Shown in pieces: positions 1-7,661 of a stretch of DNA of 19,668 nucleotides. A program made the translations under genes and the position numbers. The stretch comes from SKKL01 sp046543225. GTDB taxonomy: Bacteria > Actinomycetota > Acidimicrobiia > Acidimicrobiales > SKKL01. The stretch spans positions 1-19,668 of the forward strand of contig JBKGZW010000043.1 in assembly GCA_046543225.1 (NCBI GenBank), read 5' to 3'. The notes under the pieces are model-generated. The model did not search any database. It worked only from the letters and a program-made list of their open reading frames with translations, and was not told the DNA's origin. How positions within the stretch are numbered: position 1 is the first letter of the stretch; each line of letters opens with the position of its first letter.

Positions 1-1
1 C

Positions 2-721
2 CGTTCCCTCAGCGAGGAGTTCCGCCGACTCACCGCGGACATGGCCGCCAGGATCGAGGCGGAGCCGTCCTCGGCGAACAGGATCTGTCACCAAGTGCTG
101 GGCCGCTGGCGCGAACTGCTCCACGGTCGACGTCCCGCCCTTGGACCCGAGGCCCTCACCGGGCTCTTCGGCGAGCTCCACGCGCTCCACCAGGTCGTCG
201 AGCGCGATCCCGCCCGCAGGATCGAACTGTGGACCGGACCGACCGGAGCACCCCACGACCTGACCACCCCGTCGGCGGAACTGGAGGTCAAAGCAACCCG
301 ACGACGCGAAGGTCGGTTCGTCGAGATCCATGGTCTGGACCAGCTCCAACCACCCGAGGATGGGACCCTGCACCTCCTCTATCTGCGGGTCGAGGAGCGT
401 GATCAAGGTCGGACCGTCTCCGACCTCGTCGAGTCCCTCAGATCCCTGGGGGTCGACAGCAGCCGGTTGGACCAGCTGCTCGACCAGTCCGGCTGGTCGG
501 AAGATGAACCCGACGACGACCGGCTGGCCATCGTCGAGGAACGCATGTACCTCGTCGACGACAGCTTCCCGAAGATCGTTCCCCAGTCCTTCGTCGGAGG
601 TGCACCGCCCGACGGTGTGATGCAGCTGCGCTACACCGTCGACCTGACCGGCCCCGTGCCACGCTGCCTGCAAACCCGCGACCACGAGTTCGTACTCCAG
701 AGGTTGGCCAGCATCCCATGA
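2..721 (+). CDS. PD-(D/E)XK motif protein (DUF4420-like), 5' end outside window
   Basis: Predicted restriction-type nuclease subunit. The reading frame is open from base 2, so the ATG at 41 is probably internal. About 239 codons are visible, and DUF4420 proteins are usually over 300 aa, so the N-terminus is missing. The nuclease core is seen as an Asp in APHDLTTP followed by ELEVKATRR (the E-x-K strand), then FVEIHGLDQLQPP and a hydrophobic strand LHLLYLRVEE; this order of elements matches DUF4420. The stop overlaps the next start as ATGA, so it is translationally coupled to the GHKL ATPase gene. In other genomes DUF4420 proteins sit in restriction-modification-like loci, often with Z1-domain proteins and GHKL ATPases; whether a Z1 gene lies upstream here cannot be seen. 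The family call is from motif recognition; DNA cleavage is inferred. Confidence 0.8.
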   Translation, partial: RSLSEEFRRLTADMAARIEAEPSSANRICHQVLGRWRELLHGRRPALGPEALTGLFGELHALHQVVERDPARRIELWTGPTGAPHDLTTPSAELEVKATRRREGRFVEIHGLDQLQPPEDGTLHLLYLRVEERDQGRTVSDLVESLRSLGVDSSRLDQLLDQSGWSEDEPDDDRLAIVEERMYLVDDSFPKIVPQSFVGGAPPDGVMQLRYTVDLTGPVPRCLQTRDHEFVLQRLASIP

Positions 722-2604
722 CCCGACTCGACCACCTAGCCGAACCGATCAGCCCCACCGGCGGCCTCAACGCCGAGGGCGCCCTCAAACTGCTCGGCCG
801 ACCCGCCCTGGATCCCCTCGTCATCCTCATGCGCGAGGCGGCCCAGAACAGCTGGGACGCACGTCGGAACGAGGAGACGGTGAATTTCGGTGTGGACCTC
901 CGCGCGGTGGACCATCAAGTACGGCGGGTCCTCACCGACCAGATCTTCACGAGCCTGCCGCCCCAACAGAACGCCGGAGAGGGCGAGACGACCACTACGA
1001 TCGCCGAGTCGCTCGCGATGGCCAACCTACGGCTCCTGTTGGTCACAGACACGGGCACCACGGGCCTCGACGGTGGAACGAGACCGGATCTCGACGCACC
1101 AGACGACCCACACGGTCGGTTCGCTAACCTCGTGTACTTCATAGGTGAAGCCCAAGGGCGAACCTTCGGCGGTGGATCCTATGGATTCGGCAAGACCATC
1201 AGCTACCTCATCTCCCAGTGCCGGACCGTCATCATCCACACCGCCACCGAGCACAACGGACGTCTCGAGCAGCGGCTGATCGCCCAGGCGATCGGCAACC
1301 GCTATGCGCACGAGGGCCGACACCACACCGGGCGCCACTGGTGGGGACGCACCGTCGATGACCGGGTCGAACCCGTTGTCGACGACGAGGCCACAGCGCT
1401 CGCACAGGCGCTGGGACTCCCCGACCTCGATGCGGCCGGCGGAGGAACCACTCTCGCGATCGTTGATCCCGATCTCGGCGACCGCGACCCCAGCCAGGCG
1501 TGCACCTTCATGGCTAACGCATTGACCTGGAACTTCTGGCCCAAGATGGTGGCCGACCCCGGCATCCAGCCGACGATGCACTTCACCGTGTCCAATGAAG
1601 GCCGAGAGGTCGACGTACCTGACCCGGGGTCGACACCGCCGCTGGAGGCACTGACCCAGGCTCTGCTGGCACTGCGGCACTGTGAGAGCGGTCGGACCGC
1701 TCCTTCCGACAACCCGGTCGTCACCATCAGGGAGCTCTACAGCAAGCGTCCCAAAGCCCTTCTGGGGTGGCTCGCAGTTCTCCCCGCGCCTGCCCTCCCC
1801 CGGCCGGAACCCGACGAAGGGGAGGTCGACGGCGAACCGGTGACAGCTGCACCATTCACGGGTCCTGCCCACCACGTCGCGCTGATCCGGCAGCCCGAGC
1901 TCATCGTCACCTACCACCCCGGACCCGAGCTTCCCACCCCAGACATCGAGTGGGTTGGGGTGTTCAAGGCGGCCAAGAACGTCGACGAGGCCTTCAAGGA
2001 CGCCGAACCCCCGACCCATGATGACTGGCACCCCGAACTGGTCGGGGTGAAGCGGAATGCAACCTATGTGCGGGTGGCCCTCCGCGAGATCAAGGCAGCT
2101 CTCAGGGATGTCCTCGCGCCCTCCGAACCGGCAGAGTCACGCGCGCAAGCGGATTCAGGGGTACTGATAGCCGACGCGCTCGGGCACCTGATCACCAACC
2201 AGACCGGGACCGGTGCCTCGGTACCCGCGTCGCACGGTTCGGAGCGGTCGGATGGATCGGCGACCAACGCCGGGGCCGTGGTGCACCGCCAGTGGATAGA
2301 GGAGTCCGACAGCGGAACAAGTCTCAACGTCGAGTTCAGTGTCACACCCGCCCTGGGTGCCGACGCGACGTTGGTCGAGGTCTTGGCCCGCGCCGCTATC
2401 GGCGACGGCGCGCCCGAGAAGGACCCTCCTGTCGGGGCATCGATCCCAGCCGTCACCCACATCTCGGAGGGGTCGACCACCCACGAGACCGACCACGTGG
2501 TCCTCCCCGCCACGAGTACCGACCGCTTGGTGGCCACCATCCACCTGCCCGAAGGTGTTGCCGCGGCCGTCGACATCAACCTCTCCTCAGAACCAGTCCG
2601 ATGA
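718..2604 (+). CDS. GHKL-type ATPase (MutL/MORC/Hsp90-like) of a putative defence operon
   Basis: A 628-aa protein with an N-terminal GHKL ATP-binding fold. The N-box is REAAQNSWDAR (residues 39-49, with Glu40, Asn44 and Asp47 as Mg-ATP and catalytic positions). Motif G1 is DTGTTGL (111-117) and G2, the ATP lid, is GGGSYGFGKT (151-160). The middle (about 180-460) has no motif I recognise. Residues about 520-628 look beta-rich after a low-complexity linker. No transmembrane segment or signal peptide is visible. GHKL ATPases next to restriction-fold nucleases are known from MutL/MORC-related restriction systems, where ATP-driven dimer closure is thought to control DNA binding. It overlaps both neighbouring genes by ATGA, so it is probably a core subunit. 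The ATPase call is firm; the defence role rests on the neighbours. Confidence 0.85.
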   Translation: MTRLDHLAEPISPTGGLNAEGALKLLGRPALDPLVILMREAAQNSWDARRNEETVNFGVDLRAVDHQVRRVLTDQIFTSLPPQQNAGEGETTTTIAESLAMANLRLLLVTDTGTTGLDGGTRPDLDAPDDPHGRFANLVYFIGEAQGRTFGGGSYGFGKTISYLISQCRTVIIHTATEHNGRLEQRLIAQAIGNRYAHEGRHHTGRHWWGRTVDDRVEPVVDDEATALAQALGLPDLDAAGGGTTLAIVDPDLGDRDPSQACTFMANALTWNFWPKMVADPGIQPTMHFTVSNEGREVDVPDPGSTPPLEALTQALLALRHCESGRTAPSDNPVVTIRELYSKRPKALLGWLAVLPAPALPRPEPDEGEVDGEPVTAAPFTGPAHHVALIRQPELIVTYHPGPELPTPDIEWVGVFKAAKNVDEAFKDAEPPTHDDWHPELVGVKRNATYVRVALREIKAALRDVLAPSEPAESRAQADSGVLIADALGHLITNQTGTGASVPASHGSERSDGSATNAGAVVHRQWIEESDSGTSLNVEFSVTPALGADATLVEVLARAAIGDGAPEKDPPVGASIPAVTHISEGSTTHETDHVVLPATSTDRLVATIHLPEGVAAAVDINLSSEPVR

Positions 2605-3506
2605 CACGGGTAGTCGCGCTCCCCCACCTCCGCACCGACGCAGTCGACGCGCGCGAGTGGACGGTCACGATCCGGGGACAGACCGTCCGGGTACCCGCCC
2701 TGGTCGACGGATGGGACTTCGCGACGCCGCTGCGGTTCACCAGAACGCTCCACGTGGATTTCGACCGGGCGCTCGAGGAGTGTCAGCTCAACGAGGACTC
2801 CGCCATCTCTGCGGTGGCCGTCCACTCCTCCTCCTCGACGGGACGTCGCGTCGCTGGACAGGCCGTCCGGGTAGCCACGTCCGGGGACGTGCACGTCGTG
2901 GTCGACCTCGACCCCACAGTCAGCGGCGGCATCCTGAAGCTGCACAGCGAGCTGGTCCTCAGCGCGCCGGGGACAGCGGGGTCACGCCTCGCCCCCTCGC
3001 GGCCCGGTTCGATCCTTTGGCGGGAGCCCTTCCGCGAACGGAGGCAGGTGATTCTGGAGGGCGACGCCGCCCGGTTCCCCACCGAGGTGGTGGATTTCAG
3101 TACCACTTCGCTCGCCGAATCCAGGGCAGCCTGGTGGCTGCACCGCGACCTAAGTGACCTCGACACCAACCCGCTTGCGGCGCTGAGGCTCTATGTCAAC
3201 TCCGGCCATCCCGCTATGCGGGCCCTGATGGAGGGCACACGCGACCCCTCCACCGCCACCATCAGGTCCGTCATTGCATGGGACGTCAGCCGCCAACTGA
3301 TCCACGCGGCGCTGAATGACGACGACTTCGTCGATGGCTACGCCAGCTTCAGGGAGAACAGCGTCGGCGAGAACCTCGAGATGCTGATCCGTTCGATCTG
3401 GCCGTCACAGGATGCCCGCAGCCTCCGTGCCATGCGAGCCAGCGATCCCGAGGCCTTCGAGGCACACCTGCAGGGACGTCTCAACGTTCTCGGGGTAGGG
3501 ACATGA
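2601..3506 (+). CDS. Uncharacterised third protein of the GHKL/DUF4420 operon
   Basis: A 301-aa protein that I do not recognise. The frame is open further upstream, but the ATG at 2601 overlaps the preceding TGA as ATGA, matching the other junctions of this operon, so I use it as the start. The first 200 residues are rich in alternating hydrophobic and polar residues and predicted beta (for example VHVVVDLDPTVSGGILKL). The last 100 are helical (LAESRAAWWLHRDL, SVIAWDVSRQLIHAAL, ENLEMLIRSIW). No catalytic motif, membrane segment or cysteine cluster is visible. Its length and place between the ATPase and the last gene suggest a dedicated structural or DNA-recognition subunit; that is inference from position only. 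Confidence 0.75.
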   Translation: MTRVVALPHLRTDAVDAREWTVTIRGQTVRVPALVDGWDFATPLRFTRTLHVDFDRALEECQLNEDSAISAVAVHSSSSTGRRVAGQAVRVATSGDVHVVVDLDPTVSGGILKLHSELVLSAPGTAGSRLAPSRPGSILWREPFRERRQVILEGDAARFPTEVVDFSTTSLAESRAAWWLHRDLSDLDTNPLAALRLYVNSGHPAMRALMEGTRDPSTATIRSVIAWDVSRQLIHAALNDDDFVDGYASFRENSVGENLEMLIRSIWPSQDARSLRAMRASDPEAFEAHLQGRLNVLGVGT

Positions 3507-4240
3507 AGCTCTGGCCCCGCCTCCCCAACACTGCCGCACGGGATCTGTTCGAGGTGGTGTCTACGGAGGAGCTCACGACACTGCGTGAGACTGCAACGAT
3601 CAGCCACCCCGACGCCGCAGCCCTCGCTGTAGGAGGCAGCCCGGTTGACGACGCGACGATCCGGAAGCTGCAGGAGGCAGTTCGCGACATCGCCGACGAC
3701 CTCGGGTTCCCAGAACCGCTCCAGCCGGTGACCATTTTCGACCAACGCGCCACGAGGGTGCTGCATGAGACGATGGGCATCGTCCCAGCTGACGCCGCCA
3801 GCGCGGAGGTGTGGGCGTTCGTGACCCTCGTCGTCCTCCCCGACGTGGCGGCGTGGCGTTTCACGTCCCGGGTCGAGAGCCGGTTGCTCGGAAACTATCG
3901 CAATGTGTTCCGCAGGCTCTGGTGGCGGGCAGAAACCATCGGCGTCGACCTGATCGATGTCCCGGACGGCCTCGGCGAGGACGAACTCGTCAACATCATG
4001 GAACGCGCGAATCTCGCGGCCAATCCGCGAAACGCCACCATGCTCGCCCGGCTTGTCGTCGAACACGGGACCCGCGTCGGTGTCGCGCGGTCGGAGCTGA
4101 TGCGCGACCTGTCCAAGCGGTTCCTACGCGAACAGGTGGTGGTCAACATCGACGTGCTCGAGGACCGGCAGGTCCAGGACATCCTCGAGCGTCACTTCGA
4201 GGAGTCCGTCTCCGCCCTGGGTGTTGCGATCCCCGGATGA
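3503..4240 (+). CDS. Uncharacterised fourth protein of the operon, resembling DUF6339
   Basis: A 245-aa, mostly alpha-helical protein starting at an ATG that overlaps the previous stop as ATGA. Visible landmarks are an N-terminal LWPRLPNTAARDLFEV, a central tryptophan-rich helix pair (AAWRFTSRV, then NVFRRLWWRAETIG) and a long C-terminal helical part (RSELMRDLSKRFLREQVVVNID). The tryptophan-rich centre and position next to restriction-type genes remind me of DUF6339 proteins, but I am not certain of that match. No catalytic motif is seen. It is the last gene of the visible operon; the sequence after its TGA carries no plausible next gene on the plus strand, although comparable loci often continue with a helicase or a methyltransferase. 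Confidence 0.7.
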   Translation: MKLWPRLPNTAARDLFEVVSTEELTTLRETATISHPDAAALAVGGSPVDDATIRKLQEAVRDIADDLGFPEPLQPVTIFDQRATRVLHETMGIVPADAASAEVWAFVTLVVLPDVAAWRFTSRVESRLLGNYRNVFRRLWWRAETIGVDLIDVPDGLGEDELVNIMERANLAANPRNATMLARLVVEHGTRVGVARSELMRDLSKRFLREQVVVNIDVLEDRQVQDILERHFEESVSALGVAIPG

Positions 4241-4517
4241 CCAGCGATCTGCTTCACTTCCTGTCGATGCTCCACTGCCAGGGTTCGATGGGGAGGTTGC
4301 GTAGCCCTTAGGTGGTGGCGTTGTCGGCGAGCCAGCCGAAGCAGCTTGGTGTTCTAGCTTTCGATGAGGTGCCGTTGGAGGTGAAGTCGATGGCGAGTTC
4401 GCGTTCCTGGCGTTAGGCGCCCGGCCGGGCGGTCGGTGGGAAGCATTGGTCAGCCGGCATCTGGCGGATGGCATAGTGGGTGGTGCCGCAGTGGCTCGGC
4501 GTAGGTCGATCTAGGCA
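4241..4517. other. Gene-free, apparently decayed stretch between converging transcription units
   Basis: These 277 bases between the end of the defence operon and the 3' end of the minus-strand gene at 4518 hold no ORF with believable codon use. Stop codons occur in all frames on a short scale, unlike the flanking GC-rich genes. On the minus strand, short stretches read like protein (FGWLADNATT, a stop, then GLRNLPIEPWQWSIDRK and a stop at 4254-4256), which looks like a broken gene end, perhaps of a mobile element. I cannot assign the fragment to a family. No strong hairpin terminator is evident. Confidence 0.35.
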
Positions 4518-5321
4518 TCAGGGCTGGACGAACACCGGTTCACCGAAGCGCGGCGCGACCATGAGCAGCAGTGAACCGTCGGCCATCTCCTCCTCGGGCA
4601 CCACCAGGCACACGTTGCCCGAGGCGCTGCCCCCCGGGTAGAGTTCGGGCTCGTCCCGCAGGTTGTCGGGGATCACCTCCCAACACGACTCGTGCACCCG
4701 GTTCTGTGACCCGATCGCGTTGATGTCCAACTCACGTCCCGGGGTGATCGGCTCGTCGCTGCCGTTGGTCACCGACAGCTCGACGAGCACGAACCGCATC
4801 CCTGCCGGCGGCGGATCGTTGAACTGGTTCTCGGCCGCCACCGCCGCGGCAGCGTCGGGGTTCATGCCCGTGACCGTCACCTCGACCCCACTGTCGGATT
4901 CCAGGGGGGTCCCGATCGGAAACGGGTCGTCCCGGCTGCCCGCCTCGGGTTCGGGTTCGGGCCGGGTGGTGGTCGTGGTCGACGTCGAGGTGGTCGTCGA
5001 GGTCGAGGAACTGGTGGTGGACCGGTCCTCTCGACCGCGGTCGCGGGCTTCGTCGCCGTCGTCGCCAGCGGTGTCGTCCACCGCAGCTTCGGTCGCGGCG
5101 TGCTCGCCATCGGTCGATTCGTCGCTCGCCGAGGTGCCGATCGCCAGCCCCGTCCCCGCCGCCACGAGGGCGATGACCATGACGAGCCACAACGGCATCG
5201 GCCGCTCCCACCACGGCCGGTCCGAGTCGTCGTCGGCTCCGAGTCCACCGGGCTCGATCGGTGGATACCACCTCCCGTCCGACGCCAGCCACCATCCCGG
5301 GTGCTCCTGTTCATCACTCAT
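4518..5321 (-). CDS. Single-pass membrane protein with DUF2510-like N-terminus and DUF4352-like extracellular domain
   Basis: A 267-aa envelope protein. Residues 8-20 carry the PGWW-SDGRWYPP motif (DUF2510-like, cytoplasmic). Residues about 43-63 are one transmembrane helix (LWLVMVIALVAAGTGLAIG). An acidic stretch and a Ser/Thr-rich linker of about 25 residues follow. The C-terminal 120 residues form a predicted beta-sandwich with QFNDPPPAGMRFVLVELSV, like DUF4352 (immunoprotective or telokin-like) domains. Two cysteines (CWEVIP and NVCLVVPE) are placed as in the paralogue at 5777-6541 and may form a disulfide. GGAG lies about 8 nt before the ATG. It is probably the last gene of a three-gene minus-strand unit (48 bp gap). 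The ligand or role is unknown. Confidence 0.75.
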   Translation of the reverse strand: MSDEQEHPGWWLASDGRWYPPIEPGGLGADDDSDRPWWERPMPLWLVMVIALVAAGTGLAIGTSASDESTDGEHAATEAAVDDTAGDDGDEARDRGREDRSTTSSSTSTTTSTSTTTTTRPEPEPEAGSRDDPFPIGTPLESDSGVEVTVTGMNPDAAAAVAAENQFNDPPPAGMRFVLVELSVTNGSDEPITPGRELDINAIGSQNRVHESCWEVIPDNLRDEPELYPGGSASGNVCLVVPEEEMADGSLLLMVAPRFGEPVFVQP

Positions 5322-5369
5322 GTGCTCATCTCCGATCTGTGTGTCTGTAGGCCGATCGCCTCCGGAGCG

Positions 5370-5780
5370 TCATTCCTCGCGTTCGAACACGGCCTGCAGG
5401 CCGTTGTCGGGGTGATAGGTCCAGGTCACGTTCACGCCATCGCCGTGCGCGGACTGGGTCCCGTCGAGCGCCCGGGTCCGGCCCATTCGTTCGGACACCG
5501 CGGGCGAGAACCCCAGCTGCTCGAGGTACACGTCGAGCTCGACCACGTGGACGAAGTCGCCGTCTCGCAACGTGACGCTGAGGTAGCGGTCGTCGCCCTG
5601 CCACACCGACTCCTCGCTGAAGGTCTCCTCCGCGATCGAGCCCAGGTCCGCTTGCCCGTCGCCCGAACAGCCGGCAAGGAGCGAGGCCGCCACCAGCAGC
5701 GCGGCGACCAAGCTGGCACCGAGGGACCAGCGCCGCGAGCAGCGGGTGGAAACGATGGGGGCGTTCGTCGATGCGCTCAC
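5370..5780 (-). CDS. Putative secreted lipoprotein
   Basis: About 136 aa with a lipoprotein signal peptide: Arg residues (TRCSRRWSLG), a hydrophobic stretch (ASLVAALLVAASL) and the lipobox LLAGC, so the mature protein would begin at the Cys and be lipid-anchored outside the membrane. The rest (about 100 residues) has no recognised domain; DRYLSVTLRDGDFVHVVELD and VNVTWTYHPDNGLQAVF look beta-rich. I choose the GTG at 5780, which overlaps the upstream TGA by 4 bp and has GGTGGG 7 nt before it; a GTG at 5792 is an alternative. It lies between two genes for envelope proteins with related C-terminal domains and is probably co-transcribed. Function unknown. Confidence 0.65.
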   Translation of the reverse strand: MSASTNAPIVSTRCSRRWSLGASLVAALLVAASLLAGCSGDGQADLGSIAEETFSEESVWQGDDRYLSVTLRDGDFVHVVELDVYLEQLGFSPAVSERMGRTRALDGTQSAHGDGVNVTWTYHPDNGLQAVFEREE

Positions 5781-6541
5781 TGCTCGGCCCACCAGGTCTT
5801 GTCGTCACTGAGGCTGAACAGCGGCTCGACGAAGATCGCGCCGGTGCCGATCACACTGACGGGCATCCGCAGACAGAAGTTGCCCTCGGCGGACCCGCCG
5901 GCGACCAGGTTCGGCTGATCCACCATCGAGTCGGGTCGGACCGCGCCACAGTCGTGATCGACATAGACCCGGCCGTCGTCGCCGACGTAGCCGACCGACA
6001 GGTCCATGGCGGGCATCCCGTCGCCATCGCCGGTGAAGGTCGCCCGGACCCGAACCAGGGAGTAGACCTCGCCCTCGGCCGGTGCCTCGTTGAACTGGTT
6101 GGCGTCCATCACCTCGCTGGTGGCGTCGGGCACGAAGCCCACGACCGCCACCTCGTAGTCGTCACCGACCGGGGCCGGCTGGCCAAGAGGCAGGGGTGCG
6201 TCCCGGGACCCGTCGATCGCCGGCTCGGTGGCCTCGCCCGAGCCGTCGCCGGCGTCGCTCACCTCGGATGAGTCGTCCGGCTCGCCCTGTGGGTCAGGGT
6301 CCGAGGTGCCGGTGCTGTCGCCGGGCTCCTCGGACGATGCCGCCGCCGTCGGCTCAGCCGTCTCCTCGTCCTCGGGATCGGTCGAGATGGCGACGACGAC
6401 GAGCAGGGCCAGCACCACGCCGGGGATCAGGAACCGTTTCTTGCGGTACCAGGGACGCGGCGTTGGTGGAGGTGGCGGAGGCGGGGGCGGGGGTGCGCCG
6501 CCTGCAGGAGGTGGGGGAGGAGGGGGAAGTGGAGTGTTCAT
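5777..6541 (-). CDS. Single-pass membrane protein with proline-rich N-terminus and DUF4352-like domain
   Basis: A 254-aa protein: a cytoplasmic poly-proline tail (about residues 5-29), a basic patch WYRKKR, one transmembrane helix (FLIPGVVLALLVVVAIS), an acidic Ser/Glu/Asp-rich linker of about 65 residues, and a C-terminal domain with QFNEAPAEGEVYSLVRVRA. The paired cysteines (HDCGAVRP and NFCLRMPV) match those of the protein at 4518-5321, so the two are distant paralogues sharing the outer domain. It is the first gene of the minus-strand envelope set. Its stop overlaps the lipoprotein start, implying translational coupling. Ligand and role are unknown; DUF4352-type domains are usually cell-surface modules. 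Confidence 0.7.
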   Translation of the reverse strand: MNTPLPPPPPPPAGGAPPPPPPPPPPTPRPWYRKKRFLIPGVVLALLVVVAISTDPEDEETAEPTAAASSEEPGDSTGTSDPDPQGEPDDSSEVSDAGDGSGEATEPAIDGSRDAPLPLGQPAPVGDDYEVAVVGFVPDATSEVMDANQFNEAPAEGEVYSLVRVRATFTGDGDGMPAMDLSVGYVGDDGRVYVDHDCGAVRPDSMVDQPNLVAGGSAEGNFCLRMPVSVIGTGAIFVEPLFSLSDDKTWWAEQ

Positions 6542-6561
6542 CGAGCCCGCTTTCGGGTCGT

Positions 6562-6586
6562 GAACCGGCTGTATGCTCGCCGGTTC
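6562..6586 (-). promoter_or_regulatory. 8-bp inverted repeat upstream of the envelope gene set
   Basis: GAACCGGC and GCCGGTTC face each other across 9 bp, about 20 bp upstream of the ATG at 6541. The spacing suits a dimeric regulator or a stem in the 5' leader. No regulator gene is adjacent, so the role is open. Confidence 0.3.
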
Positions 6587-6754
6587 GTGGACTCGATGAC
6601 CGTACGGAGGGGGTGAGACGATTACATCGATGTCATTCGATGTGTGCGGTGTCCGCGAACAGCGTCACCGCCGCCCGCCCGTCCCCATAGCTCCACTCGA
6701 CCTCGTTGGCCCGGCGCGCCACGACTCTCCACGTCGCACGCCGGGCCGGCGAGG

Positions 6755-7381
6755 TCAGGGAGCGTCGGCGTAGCGGAGGTAGGGCTTGAACTCCTCGACG
6801 TTCTGGAACGTCTCCTTGGCGTCCTCGGTCGACACGGCCGTGGCCACGATCACCCGGTCGCCGGGGCGCCAGTCGGCGGGGGTGGCGATGGGGTTGGCGT
6901 CGGTGGCCTGGAGGGCGTCGATCACCCGGACGATCTCGTCGAAGTTGCGGCCCACCGACTTGGGGTAGGTGAGCATCAGGCGAAGCTTGTCGTCCGGGTC
7001 GACGATGAACACCGAGCGCACCGTCGAGGTGTCGCCCTCTCCGGGGTGGATCATGTCGTAGAGCTCGGCGACCTTGTGGTCGGGGTCGGCCACGATCGGG
7101 AAGTTGAGCTCGGTGCCGGTGACCTCGCCGATGTCGGGCGCCCACTTGTGATGATCCTCGATCGGGTCGATGGACAGGGCCATCGCCTTGGTGTTGCGCG
7201 TGGCGAACTCGCTCTCGAGCGCCGCCGTTCGGCCCAACTCGGTGGTGCACACCGGCGTGAAGTCGGCGGGGTGACTGAAGAAGACCGCCCACGAGCCCTT
7301 CTTCCAATCGTGGAACGAGATCTCGCCGTCGGTGGTCATCGCGGTGAAGTCGGGGGCTTCGTCGCCGAGGTGCAGTGACAT
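6755..7381 (-). CDS. Peroxiredoxin, 1-Cys Prx6-type
   Basis: A 208-aa cytosolic thiol peroxidase that reduces hydrogen peroxide and organic hydroperoxides. The AhpC/TSA core is visible as LGDEAPDFTAMTTDGEISF, then the active site HPADFTPVCTTELG with peroxidatic Cys45 in the PxxxT/SxxC context. The C-terminal Prx6 part has SVFIVDPDDKLRLMLTYP and SVGRNFDEIVRVIDALQ. Cys45 is the only cysteine, as in 1-Cys enzymes, so an external reductant is needed. The length fits the Prx6 family. GGAG lies 8 nt before the ATG. A CsoR-like palindrome lies about 60 bp upstream. The gene is monocistronic as far as can be seen. Family assignment is secure. Confidence 0.93.
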   Translation of the reverse strand: MSLHLGDEAPDFTAMTTDGEISFHDWKKGSWAVFFSHPADFTPVCTTELGRTAALESEFATRNTKAMALSIDPIEDHHKWAPDIGEVTGTELNFPIVADPDHKVAELYDMIHPGEGDTSTVRSVFIVDPDDKLRLMLTYPKSVGRNFDEIVRVIDALQATDANPIATPADWRPGDRVIVATAVSTEDAKETFQNVEEFKPYLRYADAP

Positions 7382-7442
7382 GGTGGAGTCTCCATCTGGT
7401 GATGAGGCGTCGGGTTCGACGTCTCACCGAGCTATAACCTCG

Positions 7443-7458
7443 ATACCCCGAGGGGTAT
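7443..7458 (-). promoter_or_regulatory. CsoR/CstR-like palindromic operator in the peroxiredoxin promoter
   Basis: ATACCCC-GA-GGGGTAT is a perfect 7-bp inverted repeat with a 2-bp centre. A/T-flanked C-run/G-run palindromes of this kind are characteristic of CsoR-family (DUF156) repressors, which sense copper or persulfides. On the minus strand a possible -10 (TATAGC, 7436-7431) lies downstream, which puts the palindrome in the -35/-10 spacer. No csoR gene is in the window. Confidence 0.5.
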
Positions 7459-7661
7459 TCCATCCGGTACACCAGCACAGCGACGATCGAGGCGATCGTC
7501 GGCCCGACGACCTTCGACATCGACGCGCTCCTCAGCAACGGCCTGGCCAAGGTCCATCGAGGTAGTCTCTCGGACATGGCGGCGAGGGTTGAACGGTCGG
7601 CGGGTGGGTCAGAGTCCACTGCAGGGCGCTCGACCGAGCCACGACACGCCGAGGAGCCACG

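Noticed and set aside
1027..2031. A 334-codon open frame on the minus strand
   Set aside because: It lies wholly opposite the GHKL ATPase gene, whose motifs establish the true frame; this frame has no recognisable domain.
4955..5045. Repetitive codons resembling a tandem repeat
   Set aside because: This is the Ser/Thr-rich linker of the membrane protein at 4518-5321; there is no fixed repeat unit. The poly-proline codons near 6460-6535 are likewise a low-complexity protein tail.
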